A stretch of DNA of 64,000 nt from Bog-752 sp963799395 (GTDB lineage: Bacteria > Actinomycetota > Thermoleophilia > UBA2241): contig CAWCWZ010000056.1 of assembly GCA_963799395.1 (NCBI GenBank), positions 1-64,000 of the forward strand, given 5' to 3'. Shown here piece after piece: positions 34,078 to 44,435 of the stretch. A program made the translations under genes and the position numbers. A model generated the notes under the pieces. It saw nothing but the letters and a program-made list of their open reading frames with translations. It was not told where the DNA came from and searched no databases. Within the stretch, counting starts at the first letter, position 1. Each line of letters opens with the position of its first letter.

Positions 34078-36130
34078 ATGTCGCCCGACATCCAGTCGCC
34101 GCCGTTGTCTGCTCCGTCTGCGCCCGCCGACCAGTCTGCCGCCGACTCTTCCGCGGCCGACGCGTCCACTTCCGGCTCGTCCGCGGCCGACGTTTTGCAC
34201 CGGGTTTTCGGCTTTCGCGAGTTCCGGCCGCTACCAGGGGGAGATCGTCGAGCACCTCGTCGCCGGCGGCGACGCCTTCGTGCTCATGCCGACCGGCGGC
34301 GGCAAGTCCCTCTGCTACCAGATCCCGGCCATCGTGCGGCCGGGCGTCGGCATCGTCGTCTCGCCGCTGATCTCGCTCATGAAGGACCAGGTCGACGCCC
34401 TGCTGGCCTCGGGCGTACGGGCCGCCTTCTACAACTCGTCGCTCGACTCGAGCGAGGCGCGTCGTGTGCTCGCCCGCCTGCACGGCGGCGAGCTCGACCT
34501 TCTCTACGTGGCGCCCGAGCGGCTCATGACCGACGGCTTTCTCGAGCGACTGCGAGGCCTCGGCGACGATCGCGAGCCCGCGACCGGCCAGCGCGGCGGG
34601 GCGGTGGGCGGCGCGGCGTCCGCCGCGCCGCCCACCGCCGCCATCGCCCTCTTCGCCATCGACGAAGCCCACTGCGTCTCGCAGTGGGGCCACGACTTTC
34701 GCCCCGAGTACATCGACCTCGGCCGTCTGCGCGGGCTGTTTCCCGGCGTGCCCATCGTCGCCTGCACGGCCACCGCCGACCCCCAGACCCGCGACGACGT
34801 ACGTGCCCGCCTGGGCCTCGCCGCCGCGCCCTGCTTCGTCGCCGGCTTCGACCGGCCCAACATCCGCTACACCGTCGTCGACAAGCGTCACCCGGCCGAC
34901 CAGCTCCACGCCTTCGTGCGCGAGCGCGCCGGTCAGGCGGGCATCGTCTACTGCCTCTCGCGCAAGCGCACCGAAGAGGTCGCCGAACGCCTGGCGGCGG
35001 CCGGCGTGCCGGCCGCCGCCTACCACGCCGGCCTGCCGGCCAGCGAACGCGACCGGGTGCAGACCGCCTTCGCCCACGACCAGATCGACGTGGTCGTCGC
35101 GACGGTCGCCTTCGGCCTGGGCATCGACAAGCCCGACGTGCGCTTCGTCTGCCACTACGACCTGCCCAAGAACCTCGAGAGCTACTACCAGGAGACGGGG
35201 CGAGCGGGCCGCGACGGCCTGCCCGCCGAAGCCCTGCTGCTCTTCAGCCTCGCCGACGCCGCCGTCGCGCGCTCGCTTATCGAGCGCGGCGGCAACCCCG
35301 AGCAGATCCGCATAGAGCTGCACAAGCTGAACGCGATGGTCGGCTTCGCCGAGGCCACCACCTGCCGGCGACGCGTGCTGCTCGGCTACCTCGGCGAGCC
35401 GCTCGCCGACGACTGCGGCAACTGCGACGTCTGTCTCGATCCGCCCGACACCTACGACGCCACCGAGCACGCCCGCATGGCGCTGTCGTGCGTCTACCGG
35501 CTGCGCCAGGGCTACGGCATCGGCTATGTCGCGGACATCCTGCGCGGCAGTGGCAGCGAGAAGGTGTTCGCCCGGGGCCACGACCAGCTCAGCACGTACG
35601 GCATCGGCGCCGGGCAGAGCAAGGACGCCTGGCAGCAGCTCATCCGCCAGCTCATCCACCGCGGCTACCTCGAACAGGACATCGCCCGCTACTCGGTGCT
35701 GCGCCTCACGCCCGCGGCGATGGCCCTGCTGCGCGGCGACGAGACGCTCGTGCTGTCGCGGCCGCGGGTCAAGCCGCCACCAGAGCCGCGAGCCCGCGGG
35801 CGCCGCCGCAAGGCCGGCCCGGCCGGCGCGGCCGCCGGCCCCGAGTGGTTCACCGGCGGCCCGCCGGCACGTCTGTCGGGCGACGGGCCCGGCCTCGACC
35901 TGCCCGAGCCCGACGCCGGGCTCCTCGAGCGGCTCAAGGAGCTTCGTCGGCGCCTTGCCCAGCAGCGCCGCGTGCCTGCCTACGTCGTCTTCAACGACGC
36001 CACGCTGAACGAGATGGCCGCCCTCAAGCCCGCCACCCTCGACGAGCTGCTGCAGGTCAACGGGGTCGGCCAGGCCAAGCTCGAGCGCTACGGCGAGACG
36101 TTCCTGGCCGCGATCGCGGCGTCAGACTGA
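34078..36130 (+). CDS. recQ: RecQ-family ATP-dependent DNA helicase, one frameshift
   Basis: 3'-5' helicase of recombination repair. N-terminus VLHRVFGFREFRP joins after one extra base near 34231 to YQGEIVEHLVAGGDAFVLMP and TGGGKSLCYQIPAI (Walker A); then AIDEAHCVSQWGHDFRPEY (DEAH), VFGLGIDKPDVRFV and YYQETGRAGRDG, the RQC zinc site (CRRRVLLGYLGE, DDCGNCDVC) and a C-terminal HRDC domain (LPAYVVFNDATLNEMA type). About 684 residues. A 25-residue Gly/Ala insert precedes the DEAH box and is encoded by a hairpin. Confidence 0.92.
34600..34639. repeat. Perfect 19-bp palindrome inside recQ
   Basis: Left arm GGCGGTGGGCGGCGCGGCG, two-base centre TC, exact complement. It encodes the Gly/Ala insert (GGAVGGAASAAPPTA) just before the DEAH motif, where other RecQ proteins have no such segment. 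Confidence 0.8.
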
Positions 36131-36280
36131 GCGCGCCTTCGCGGCGGTCGCCGTCTGGTCTTGCCGCCGCCATCTGATACCGTTAGCTGCAACGCGGGTT
36201 CGCGGGCGTCGACGGATGGTGGCATGGCGGCCGTTGACACGGCGGACCGGGAGCGGCGACGACCGCCGGGGGGAGGAGCC

Positions 36281-38128
36281 ATGCGAGAGCGCGCCAGCAG
36301 CACCGGGACCGGCCGCGCGAGCTGGGGCCGGCTCGCCGCCGTCCTCGCCGCGGCGCTCGCCGCCGTCGTCGTGGCCGGCCTCGCCGGCGGCCTCGTCCGC
36401 GCCCTGGCCGTGACCGCCCCGCCGTCGCCGGCGGGCACCACCGTGCTCAAGGTCGGCTGGGTCAACGAGCCCGACAACCTCAACCCGTTCATCGGCACGT
36501 CGACCTCGTCGTTTCTGATCTTCCACCTCAACTACGACATGCTTACCGGCTACAAGGCGAGCAACGTCGACCCGGCGCCAGAGCTGGCCACGAGCTGGAG
36601 TCACAGCCCCGACGGCAAGGTCTGGACCTTCAAGCTGCGTCCCCACGTGAAGTGGCAGGACGGCGTGCCCTTCACCGCGGCCGATGTCGTGTTCACCTAC
36701 GAGTACATCATCCGCAACAACATGGCTTCGTACACGAGCTACACGACGGACATCAAGCAGGTGGTCGCGGTCGACCCCCTGACGGTGCGCTTCGTCTGCT
36801 CGGCCCCCAAGGCCAACATCCTGGGCATGTGGGTGCCGATCGTGCCCGAGCACATCTGGTCGAAGATCGGTCCCAACGCCGCCCAGAACTCGTTTCAGAA
36901 CAACCCACCCATCGTCGGCACCGGGCCGTTCCAGACGGTCGAGTTCAAGAAGGGCCAGGACATCCGCATGGTGGCCAACAAGAGCTACTGGCGCGGCGCC
37001 CCACGCATAGACGAGGTCGTCTTCACCCCCTACCAGAACCCCGACACGATGGTCCAGGAGCTGCGCAGCGGCACGATCGACGCCTGCTGGGGCATCCCCG
37101 AGGCGCAGGTCGCCCCGCTCAGCAGGAATCACGACTTCAAGACCATCGTCTACCCGGTCAAGGGCATCGACGAGCTCGGCTTCAACTGCTACACGGGCAA
37201 GTCGCAGGGCAATCCCGTCCTGCGGGACTGGCGCTTCCGCCAGGCGCTGAACTGGGCCATCGACAAGCAGCAGATCGTGAAGATCGCCTACGACGGCTAC
37301 GCGGTCCCGGGCACGACCCTGGTCGTGCCCGGCTACTACCACGACCCCGACTGGCACTGGCAGCCGCCGGCGGACGTGGCCTACCGCTACGACCCGGCCA
37401 AGGCGACGCAGATGCTGGCCGCCGCCGGCTACAGAACGGTGAACGGCAAGCTGCTCGACAAGCAGGGCAAGCCGATCACCCTGCGTCTGTTCGCCTGCGA
37501 CGCGCCGACCCAGGGCGACAACATCGGCAAGCTGCTGGCCGGCTACCTCGGGGCGATCGGCATCGACGTGAAGTTCCAGTACATGGACGAAGGCGCCATG
37601 AACGACTACCTGTACAACACCGTCGGCGGCAAGTTCGTGCCCAACATGGACCTCTACATCTACAACTGGACCGGCGACGTCGACCCCATGTTCATCTTCT
37701 CGATCTTCCTGACCAACCAGATCAACGGCTGGAGCGACTGCGCCTGGTCCAGCCCAACCTACGACGAGCTCTACGCCCAGCAGGCGAGCGCCATCGACCC
37801 GACCAGGCGGCAGGCCATCCTCTATGAGATGCAGCAGCTCCTCTACCAGCAGAGTCCCTACATCATCCTCGCCTACCCCAACGGCCTCGAGGCGGTCAAC
37901 ACGAGCCGCTGGACGGGCTGGGTACAGTCGCCGAGCGGCGACGGCTCGGCGATCTACTCGATCGACAACATCGACAGCTACCTGTACGTGCACCCGCGCG
38001 GCGGGGCGGCGACCGCCAAGTCGAGCGGGCCGTTGATCACCTTTCTCGTGACGGCGGCGATCGCGATCGTGCTGATCGTCGTCGCGGTGGTCATGCGCCA
38101 CCGCCGACCGCGGGAGGTCGAGACATGA
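36281..38128 (+). CDS. Family 5 peptide/oligopeptide-type substrate-binding protein with C-terminal membrane anchor
   Basis: 615 residues, GGGAGGAG before ATG 36281. N-terminal signal/anchor helix (LAAVLAAALAAVVVAGLAGG); mature SBP_bac_5 domain with LKVGWVNEPDNLNPFIGTST, KVWTFKLRPHVKWQDGVPFT and RFRQALNWAIDKQQIVKIAY. Unusually a second hydrophobic segment closes the protein (LITFLVTAAIAIVLIVVAVV then RHRRPRE), so both ends may be membrane-fixed. No permease or ATPase gene is adjacent. Overlaps dppA by four bases, suggesting a link with peptide uptake or turnover. Confidence 0.88.
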   Translation: MRERASSTGTGRASWGRLAAVLAAALAAVVVAGLAGGLVRALAVTAPPSPAGTTVLKVGWVNEPDNLNPFIGTSTSSFLIFHLNYDMLTGYKASNVDPAPELATSWSHSPDGKVWTFKLRPHVKWQDGVPFTAADVVFTYEYIIRNNMASYTSYTTDIKQVVAVDPLTVRFVCSAPKANILGMWVPIVPEHIWSKIGPNAAQNSFQNNPPIVGTGPFQTVEFKKGQDIRMVANKSYWRGAPRIDEVVFTPYQNPDTMVQELRSGTIDACWGIPEAQVAPLSRNHDFKTIVYPVKGIDELGFNCYTGKSQGNPVLRDWRFRQALNWAIDKQQIVKIAYDGYAVPGTTLVVPGYYHDPDWHWQPPADVAYRYDPAKATQMLAAAGYRTVNGKLLDKQGKPITLRLFACDAPTQGDNIGKLLAGYLGAIGIDVKFQYMDEGAMNDYLYNTVGGKFVPNMDLYIYNWTGDVDPMFIFSIFLTNQINGWSDCAWSSPTYDELYAQQASAIDPTRRQAILYEMQQLLYQQSPYIILAYPNGLEAVNTSRWTGWVQSPSGDGSAIYSIDNIDSYLYVHPRGGAATAKSSGPLITFLVTAAIAIVLIVVAVVMRHRRPREVET

Positions 38129-38941
38129 AGGTCTTCATCAGCATCGATCTCGAGGGCATAAGCGGCATCTGCCGGCTGGCCGAGACCGACCACGGCACTG
38201 ACGACTGGCAGACCGCGCGCGGGTTCATGCGCGGCGACCTCGAGGCCGTGCTCGAGGGCTGCCTCGAAGCCGGCGCCGACGAGATCGTCGTCTGCGACGC
38301 CCACGACCGCGGCGACAACCTGGGCGTCGCCGGGCTGCCGGCCGGCGTCTCGCTGATCAGCGGCGGCGGCACCGAGCTCAGCATGATGGCCGGAGTCGAG
38401 GCTGGGTTCGACGCCGTCTTCATGGTCGGCTACCACGCGCGGGCCGGGACGGCCCGCGCCACACTCGCGCACACCTACCTGTTCGAGATCACCAACGTCG
38501 TCGTGCGCGGCGGCCCCGACGGCGACCTGGCGATCGGCGAGCTCGGCTTGAACACGGCGGTCGCCGGCGCCTTCGGTGCGCCCCTCGCCTTTGCCTCGGG
38601 CGACGACAAGCTCGTCGCCGAGGCCCGGGCCCTGGTGCCGGGCGTCGAAGCGGTCGCCGTCAAAGAGGGGCTCGCCTGGACGACGGCCCGGCTGCCCGCG
38701 CCCGAGCGCGACGCACGCGGCCCTGCGCGCCGGGGCGCGCCGGGCGCTGACCGGGCCGCTGCCGCCCGCGCTCGACTGGAACGGTCGCTCGCTGCGCGTG
38801 AGCTTCGGCCGCTCAGACTGGTGCGACGGAGCGGCCGGCTGCCCGGGCGTCGAGCGGCTCGATGGCACGACGATCGAGATCCCGGCGGCCGACTGGCTCA
38901 CCGTCTTCGCCACCTTCGTCGCCTGTACGAACCTCGTCTAG
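38125..38941 (+). CDS. dppA: M55-family D-aminopeptidase, one frameshift
   Basis: Zinc D-amino-peptidase. MKVFISIDLEGISGICRLAE carries the SxDxEG metal motif; EIVVCDAHDRGDNLG and AVFMVGYHARAGTARATLAH supply further metal ligands; the DLAIGELGLNTAVAGAFG segment is conserved. A frame change near 38707 leads to HAALRAGARRALTG and the C-terminal WLTVFATFVACTNLV. Its ATG overlaps the substrate-binding gene stop, as in dpp clusters where D-Ala dipeptides are imported and split. Confidence 0.85.
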
Positions 38942-39750
38942 GACGCTCGCCGGCGCGCGCCGGCGGGAAGGTCCCAGGCGATGCGCTGACCGACCAGGTT
39001 GCGCAGCGTCACGGCGTCGCGCACGGCCGCGCCGCCGAGGTCGTCGGTGAACGATACCCGTACGTCGAACTCGTCGGCCGCCCACGAACGGCAGGCGTCG
39101 GCCCAGCGCCGCAGCTCGTCTCGCCCGTAGGCGCCGGCGAACGGCGCGCCCAGCCCATGCAGGCGCAGATAGACGAACGGCGCCGTGACGACGTGCGGCG
39201 TCTCACGATCGCCCAGGTGGTAGATGCAGAACGCGGCCTCGCGGTCGGCGAGCAGGTCGTAGACGCGGTCGCGAAACCAGGTCGGGTCGCGGAACTCGAA
39301 GGCGTAGGCAAGGTCGCGCGGCAACCGGTCGAGAAAGTCGCGCAGGAGGCCCGTGTCGCGCGGCAGACCGTCCGGCAACTGGAAGACGATCGGGCCGAGC
39401 GTCTCGCCCAGGCCGCGCACGCGAGACAGAAACCCCGCCAGGGCCGCGTCGCTGCGGCGCAGGCGCCGCACGTGCGTGATCTCGCGCGGCGCCCTGACCG
39501 CGAACGTGAACCCCAAAGGCGCGGCCTCGCGCCAGCGCTCGATGGTGCCCGCCTCGGGCAGCGAGAAGAAAGTGCGATCGATCTCGACCGTAGCGAAGCG
39601 CTGCGCGTAGTAGGCGAGCGTCGCATTGCCGGCGAGCCGCTCCGGGTAGAATACGCCGTGCCAGTGCCGGTACGACCAACCCGATGTCCCCACGAGGATC
39701 CTGCCGGCCGCTCTCTGCGGCGGCTGTCGGTGCATCGTCTCGAGTGTCAT
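38938..39750 (-). CDS. DUF72 (YecE-like) protein
   Basis: 270 residues with the DUF72 TIM-barrel pattern: ILVGTSGWSYRHWHGVFYPE, ATVEIDRTFFSLPEAGTIER, LGPIVFQLPDG, YAFEFRDPTWF and APFVYLRLHGLG. Function unknown; some members are suggested to act in nucleic-acid metabolism. Convergent with dppA, ends overlapping by four bases. Confidence 0.9.
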   Translation of the reverse strand: MTLETMHRQPPQRAAGRILVGTSGWSYRHWHGVFYPERLAGNATLAYYAQRFATVEIDRTFFSLPEAGTIERWREAAPLGFTFAVRAPREITHVRRLRRSDAALAGFLSRVRGLGETLGPIVFQLPDGLPRDTGLLRDFLDRLPRDLAYAFEFRDPTWFRDRVYDLLADREAAFCIYHLGDRETPHVVTAPFVYLRLHGLGAPFAGAYGRDELRRWADACRSWAADEFDVRVSFTDDLGGAAVRDAVTLRNLVGQRIAWDLPAGARRRAS

Positions 39751-40064
39751 GCCCCCCTTGTTCCCAGCTTTGGCCGGGAGCGCGCGCCCAGGTTCCCGGG
39801 CGAGCGCGGCGTCGGGTCGCCGCCCGTGCCGCAACCGCCGGCACGATGACCGCTTCTCTCGTCGATCGCCAACGCCTCGAGGAGTGAACGACGCCCGACG
39901 GGGAATAGAGAAAAACCGCGAATGGCGTGCGCAGGCGCCGAGCAGCGCGGCGTCCGGCGCTGTCCCTACCCCGGCGCCGGACGCCGCGCTGGTCGGCGGT
40001 CGCGCGGCGATGCAGGCGGCGCATCGTGGACGCAGTACCGCTCGCCGCCGGTCCGCTCCCGGAC
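39751..40064. other. Intergenic region with a long hairpin
   Basis: No credible gene. A perfect 16-bp inverted repeat AGCGCGGCGTCCGGCG with a 15-base loop lies at 39944-39990; without a T tract it is not an obvious terminator. The DUF72 promoter should lie near 39760-39900. Confidence 0.5.
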
Positions 40065-41444
40065 TCACCTTCCGACCAGGCGAGCGGTAAGGTCGGCGCG
40101 CTTCGACGGTCTGCCAGTGCGGGCTTCGACGCGGTCGGCGCTGCCCATCATGGCGAGCGACAGGTTGACGCCCAGCCAGCGCAGCGGCTCGGGCTCCCAG
40201 GGCGGCGAGGCATGGCCGACCCACGGCAGCCCGGCAAGTCCATGGTCGGCGCCGGCGATGAGCTCGGCCAGCGTGCGGCCGGCGAGATTGGTGGTCGACA
40301 CACCGTCGCCGACGTAGCCGCCGGCCCACGCCATCCCCTTCTCCTTGTCGTAGCCGACCGTCGTGAACCAGTCGCGCGGCACGCCCAGGCAGCCGCCCCA
40401 GGTGTGGGTGACACGCGCCCCGCCGAGCGCCGGGAACAGCGCTTTGAGCACGCCGTGCAGCTCACCGAACACCTTGGGCGCGAGGTCGTAGTCGTCGCGG
40501 ATCTTCGAGCCGAAGTGGTACGGCGCGCCCCGGCCGCCGATGGCGATACGGTCGTCTTCGGTGCGCATGCAGTAGATGAGCAGGTGGCGTTCGTCGCCGA
40601 AGACCTCGCGCCCCGACCAGCCGACCTCGTCCCAGAACGATCGCGACAGCGGCTCTGTCGCGATCATCACTGAGTACAGCGGCACCATGTCGCGGGCGTG
40701 ACCGGGGAGGGCGGCGACATAGCCTTCGAGCGCGTTCACGACCACGTCGGCCGTGACCGTGCCGCCGGGGGTGGGCACCTTGTGCGGCGTCAGGGCGAGC
40801 GCCGGCGTCTGCTCGTAGACGGTCACGCCCAGTCGTTCGACCACGTCCGCGAGACCACGGGCCAGACGCGCCGGGTCGACACAGGCGCAGTGCGGCGAGT
40901 ACATCGCCCCCAGACAGCCTTCGACCCGGATGCGCGCGGCGGTCTCGTCGGCGCTGAGATAGGCGTAGTCGGACTCGCCGAAACCCCACTCGCGCTCGTG
41001 GTCGATCTCGGCCCGCAGGCGCAGCAGCTGGGCCTCGCTCGTCGCCAGCGTGAGGGTGCCGCCTTTGTGGTAACGGGCGTCGATGCCTTCGTCTTCGACC
41101 ACGCGACCGACCTCGTCGACCGTCGCGAACATCGCCCGCTGCATGGCGATCGCCGCCTCGCGTCCGAACTCGTCGGCGATCGTCCCCGGCGACGCCGCGA
41201 AGAAGCTCGAGCACCAGCCGCCGTTGCGCCCCGAGGCGCCGAACCCGGCGATCTCCTTTTCGAGGACGGCGATGCGCAGCGACGGGTCGGCCTTCGTCAG
41301 GTAGTAGGCGGTCCAGAGCCCCGTGTAGCCGGCGCCGACCACCGCCACGTCGACCACGGTCGAGCCGCTCAGCGCGGGTCGCGGCTCAAGCTCGCCGGGT
41401 ACGCCGTCGAGCCACATGGAAACCGAGCGGTAGTCTCTGCTCAC
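40065..41444 (-). CDS. FAD-dependent amine/amino-acid oxidoreductase (DAO family)
   Basis: 459 residues from GTG 41444. Rossmann FAD motif VDVAVVGAGYTGLWTAYYLT, then IAVLEKEIAGFGASGRNGGW, a GRNGGW signature of gamma-glutamylputrescine oxidase/PuuB-like DAO enzymes, and C-terminal AWAGGYVGDGVSTTNLAGRT. Cytosolic. The start overlaps the HEAT-repeat gene stop (GTGA), so the two are co-transcribed. Substrate not resolved. Confidence 0.88.
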   Translation of the reverse strand: MSRDYRSVSMWLDGVPGELEPRPALSGSTVVDVAVVGAGYTGLWTAYYLTKADPSLRIAVLEKEIAGFGASGRNGGWCSSFFAASPGTIADEFGREAAIAMQRAMFATVDEVGRVVEDEGIDARYHKGGTLTLATSEAQLLRLRAEIDHEREWGFGESDYAYLSADETAARIRVEGCLGAMYSPHCACVDPARLARGLADVVERLGVTVYEQTPALALTPHKVPTPGGTVTADVVVNALEGYVAALPGHARDMVPLYSVMIATEPLSRSFWDEVGWSGREVFGDERHLLIYCMRTEDDRIAIGGRGAPYHFGSKIRDDYDLAPKVFGELHGVLKALFPALGGARVTHTWGGCLGVPRDWFTTVGYDKEKGMAWAGGYVGDGVSTTNLAGRTLAELIAGADHGLAGLPWVGHASPPWEPEPLRWLGVNLSLAMMGSADRVEARTGRPSKRADLTARLVGR

Positions 41445-41941
41445 GATGCCCCCAGCCCTCGTTTCTTGAGCGCCTTCAACGCGGCGACGCGCACGGCCTC
41501 GTCGCGGTCGCGCAGCGCCGAACGAATGAGCTCGTCGGCCTGGAGGCCGCCGAGCTTCGCGAGCGAGCGTACCGCCAGCAGGCGCACGCCGGAGTCGCGG
41601 TCCCTGAGCGCGTCGGTGAGCGGCGGCAGCACGGAGGGCAGGCCGACCTCGCCGAGAAGGTGGGTCGCGTCCTGGCGCCGCCCGACGTCGCCGTGATCGA
41701 CGACGTCGGCGAGGAACGGCACCGCCGGCTCGCCGATCTGATGGAACGCATCTCGAGCCAGCACCATGTGGCGGGTGTTCTTGGACTGGAAGGTGTCGAG
41801 CAGGATCGGCATGCGGCGCTCGAGCGCCTGCCGCGCCTGCTCGGCGATCTCGGGATCCTTCTTGTACTTGCTCGCCCGCAGGAGGCCTTCGACCAGGCCC
41901 TTGGCGTCGAGCCTCTCGACGTTGGGTCGTCCAATCGGCAT
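41441..41941 (-). CDS. HEAT-repeat protein
   Basis: 166 residues: at least three helical repeats (DAFHQIGEPAVPFLADVVDH, ATHLLGEVGLPSVLPPLTDA, LRDRDSGVRLLAVRSLAKLG, LRDRDEAVRVAALKALKKRG). A scaffold or regulator with no catalytic motif. First gene of a two-gene unit with the FAD oxidoreductase. Confidence 0.82.
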   Translation of the reverse strand: MPIGRPNVERLDAKGLVEGLLRASKYKKDPEIAEQARQALERRMPILLDTFQSKNTRHMVLARDAFHQIGEPAVPFLADVVDHGDVGRRQDATHLLGEVGLPSVLPPLTDALRDRDSGVRLLAVRSLAKLGGLQADELIRSALRDRDEAVRVAALKALKKRGLGAS

Positions 41942-42135
41942 GAAAGCGCCCGCCTTTCGGGGGTTTGTGACCGTGTGCAGGACGTGGCCCGCATCCGTTT
42001 GCGATTCTACAGCGAGACGCCCGCCTCATGTCTCGCGCCCCGAAATCTTCCTTCCCTTCGTCCCCGGTCACGCGACTCGCCGGTCCCGTGTCCCGCGGAC
42101 TCGCCCCGGCGCCGCTGGCGGCGTACAGTTGCGCC

Positions 42136-43097
42136 ATGAGCGACCGGTACACGACGACGCGCGACCGCCTCGCCTGGACGCGCTCCACCTGCTCGTGACC
42201 TACCGCTGCACCTACGCGTGCGACCACTGTTTCGTCTGGGGCAGCCCGGAGCAGGAAGGGACGATGACGCTGGCGCAGCTCCGCCGGGTCATCGACCAGG
42301 CCGCCGCGGCCGGCTGCTCGATGGTCTACTTCGAGGGCGGCGAGCCGATGCTCGCCTACCCGGTCGTGCTGGCCGCGGCCCGTCACGCCCGCGCGGCGGG
42401 GCTCGAGGTCGGCGTCGTCTCCAACTGCTTCTGGGCGGAGTCGCCCGACGACGCCCTCGTGTGGCTCACCCCCTTCGCCGAGCTCGGGGTGGCCGACCTC
42501 TCGCTGTCGTCGTATGCGTACTTCACGGAGCACCTCGAGGATGAGACACACTTGCGCAACGCTGTGATCGCCGCCCAGCGGCTCGGCCTGCCGCTGGCCG
42601 TGCTCGAGGTCGGCGCCCCGGCTGCTCTCGCCGACCTCGGAGTGGCCTGCGGCGAGCCCGGCGCGATCATGTACAAGGGGCGGGCGAGTGAGGCGCTCGC
42701 CGCAGGCGAGCGCCTCACTCGCCCGCCCGACACGCTCACCTCGTGTCCCTTCGAGGACTTCGCCGACCCCGGCCGCTGTCACGTGGGCTGCGACGGCAAC
42801 CTCATGCCCTGCCAGGGCATCAGCATCGGCAACCTGTGGCAGCGTTCGCTCGTGGACATCCTCGCGACCTACGAGCCCGCCTCGCTCGCGGTCGTCCGCG
42901 AGATCGCCGCCGGCGGCCCCTGGGAGCTCGCTCGCGCGACCGGGCTGGAGCCGGCGCGGCCCCTCTACGCCGACGAGTGTCACCTCTGCTACGAGCTCCG
43001 CGGCCGCCTGCGAGCGGCGGGCCGCCACCTCGACGTGCTGGCGCCCGACCAGTGCTACGGCGTTGGCGAGGCGCCGGCCGCCGATGGTCCCTCGTAG
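42136..43097 (+). CDS. Radical SAM protein with C-terminal Cys-rich region, frameshift near the start
   Basis: CxxxCxxC motif in LLVTYRCTYACDHCFVWGSP, then MVYFEGGEPMLAYPVVLAAA (GGE motif) and a SPASM-like end with CPFEDFADPGRCHVGCDG, LMPCQGISIGNLW and CHLCYELRG. About 310 residues. The N-terminus MSDRYTTTRDRL is in another frame and joins the core near 42172. Substrate unknown. A perfect hairpin lies within the gene. Confidence 0.85.
42678..42728. repeat. Perfect 24-bp hairpin inside the radical SAM gene
   Basis: Arm GGGCGGGCGAGTGAGGCGCT continuing CGCC, loop GCA, exact complement. Encodes GRASEALAAGERLTRPP, a position conserved in length in relatives as I remember them, so it may be a palindrome made from existing sequence rather than an insertion. 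Confidence 0.85.
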
Positions 43098-43311
43098 CGT
43101 GCCGGCGACGGGCGTCGCCCTCGAGCCCTTCGGCCCCGCGGACGGCGTGGGCCGGGTCCTGGTCGCCGCCGCCCTCGAGGCCGCCTTCGGCGCGCTCGGC
43201 TTCCGCCGCGAGGGATTCCTGCGTGATAAATGTCGGGTCGGAAACGAGTACTGGAACACGCTGATCATGTCGCTGCTCGACGACGAGTGGCGGCGGAGAA
43301 AGGAGTCCTGA
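43084..43311 (+). pseudogene. C-terminal fragment of a GNAT acetyltransferase (RimJ/RimL type)
   Basis: 75 codons ending GALGFRREGFLRDKCRVGNE and LIMSLLDDEWRRRKE, the typical last strand and helix of RimJ-like GNAT proteins. The acetyl-CoA-binding core is missing. The frame overlaps the radical SAM stop and the start of the next gene. Confidence 0.6.
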
Positions 43312-43748
43312 TGGCATCGCAGCGACAGACGTTCTGGGACCATGCGAGCTTCGCGGTGGTGGGCCACAGCGATAAGCGCTCCTTTCCCAAGCTCACCTAC
43401 AACGCCCTGAAGTCGTCGGGCAAGCCGGTGTACGCGGTCGACCCCTCCGCGGATGAGATCGAGGGCGACAAGGCCTTCTCCGATCTCACCGCTCTCCCAT
43501 CGCCGGTCGAGGCGGCGGTGTTCGAGCTGCCCAAAGACGAGACCGCGGCGTGGGTGGCTCGCGCCGCCGACGCCGGCATCAAGGCGGTCTGGATCCACCA
43601 GCACACCGACACCCCCGAGGCGCTCGCCCTGGCGGGCGAGCGCGGCCTCGACGTCTGCGCCGGCACGTGTGCCGTCATGTACGTGACTCCCGGCCTCAGC
43701 GCGCACTCTCCGCACCGCTGGATCATGCGAGCCCTGGGTAAGTTCTGA
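43311..43748 (+). CDS. CoA-binding domain protein
   Basis: 145 residues, AAAGGAG before ATG 43311. Rossmann-type CoA_binding_2 domain: FAVVGHSDKRSFPKLTYNAL, KPVYAVDPSADEIEGDKAFS, VEAAVFELPKDETAAWVARA and KAVWIHQHTDTPEALALAGE, ending with a conserved CAGTCAVMYV. A small stand-alone family of unknown role. Confidence 0.88.
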   Translation: MASQRQTFWDHASFAVVGHSDKRSFPKLTYNALKSSGKPVYAVDPSADEIEGDKAFSDLTALPSPVEAAVFELPKDETAAWVARAADAGIKAVWIHQHTDTPEALALAGERGLDVCAGTCAVMYVTPGLSAHSPHRWIMRALGKF

Positions 43749-43806
43749 CTTCGGAACGGGGTCGACCGATGACTCGCCGCCGACGCGACAGCACGAAGGT
43801 CAGCAG

Positions 43807-44405
43807 ATGAGCGACGACGAGCCGACATCGCCGGTTCCGGGACCGCCGCCCGACGGGCAAGTCCCCCGACGCCCGTGGGCTGGGTGCCGCCGGCGCCGCC
43901 ACCGCCAGCCGGAGGCTGGGCCGCGCCCGACCGCGGCGACCCCCAGCCGTATGCCGCCTCGTATGTCCCGCAGCCGGGTTACGCCTACGGTCCGCCGCGG
44001 CCGGGAGCCGTCCAGCCCACCTACCAGCCGGGTCTCGGCAAGATCAGCGTCGTGCCGCCGGCGGCGAGCGGCTGGAACTGGGGCGCCTTCTTCTTCACCT
44101 GGATCTGGGGGCTCTTCAACGGCGCCTACGTCACGTTGTGGGGTCTGCTGCTCTCGTTCGTGCCGCTCGGCAACCTCGTATGGGCGATCGTCTGCGGCGT
44201 CAACGGCAACCGCTGGGCCTGGCAGGGCAAGCCCTGGACGAGCGTTGAAGAGTTCCGCGCGGCGCAGCACAAGTGGGCGGTGGCGGCGCTGATCGTCTTC
44301 CTCGTCGCCGTGATCGGCCTTGTCCTGCTTGTGCTCGTGGTCCATGCCGCCGGCCATGGGTCGGCGACCGGGGCCATCGGCGCGCTGCCGGCCGTGTCGC
44401 TCTGA
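43807..44405 (+). CDS. Small membrane protein with Pro-rich N-terminus, one frameshift
   Basis: Begins MSDDEPTSPVPGPPPDGQVP, changes frame near 43872, then a Pro/Tyr/Gly region (PQPGYAYGPPRPGAVQPTYQ) and a domain with WNWGAFFFTWIWGLFNGAYV and VWAIVCGVNGNRWAWQGKPW, resembling DUF2628-type proteins, and a last transmembrane helix. About 200 residues. Role unknown. Confidence 0.65.
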
Positions 44406-44435
44406 CCGGCGAGTCGAGGGCAGCGCAGCGTGAGA

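Noticed and set aside
32756..35659. A 967-codon open frame on the minus strand opposite rlmKL and recQ
   Set aside because: It has no recognisable domain and mirrors two genes with clear motifs. Long antisense frames are expected at this GC content.
36122..38101. A 659-codon minus-strand frame opposite the substrate-binding protein
   Set aside because: Composition is typical of antisense translation (Val/Asp/Arg/Gly-rich), while the plus strand encodes a full SBP_bac_5 protein.
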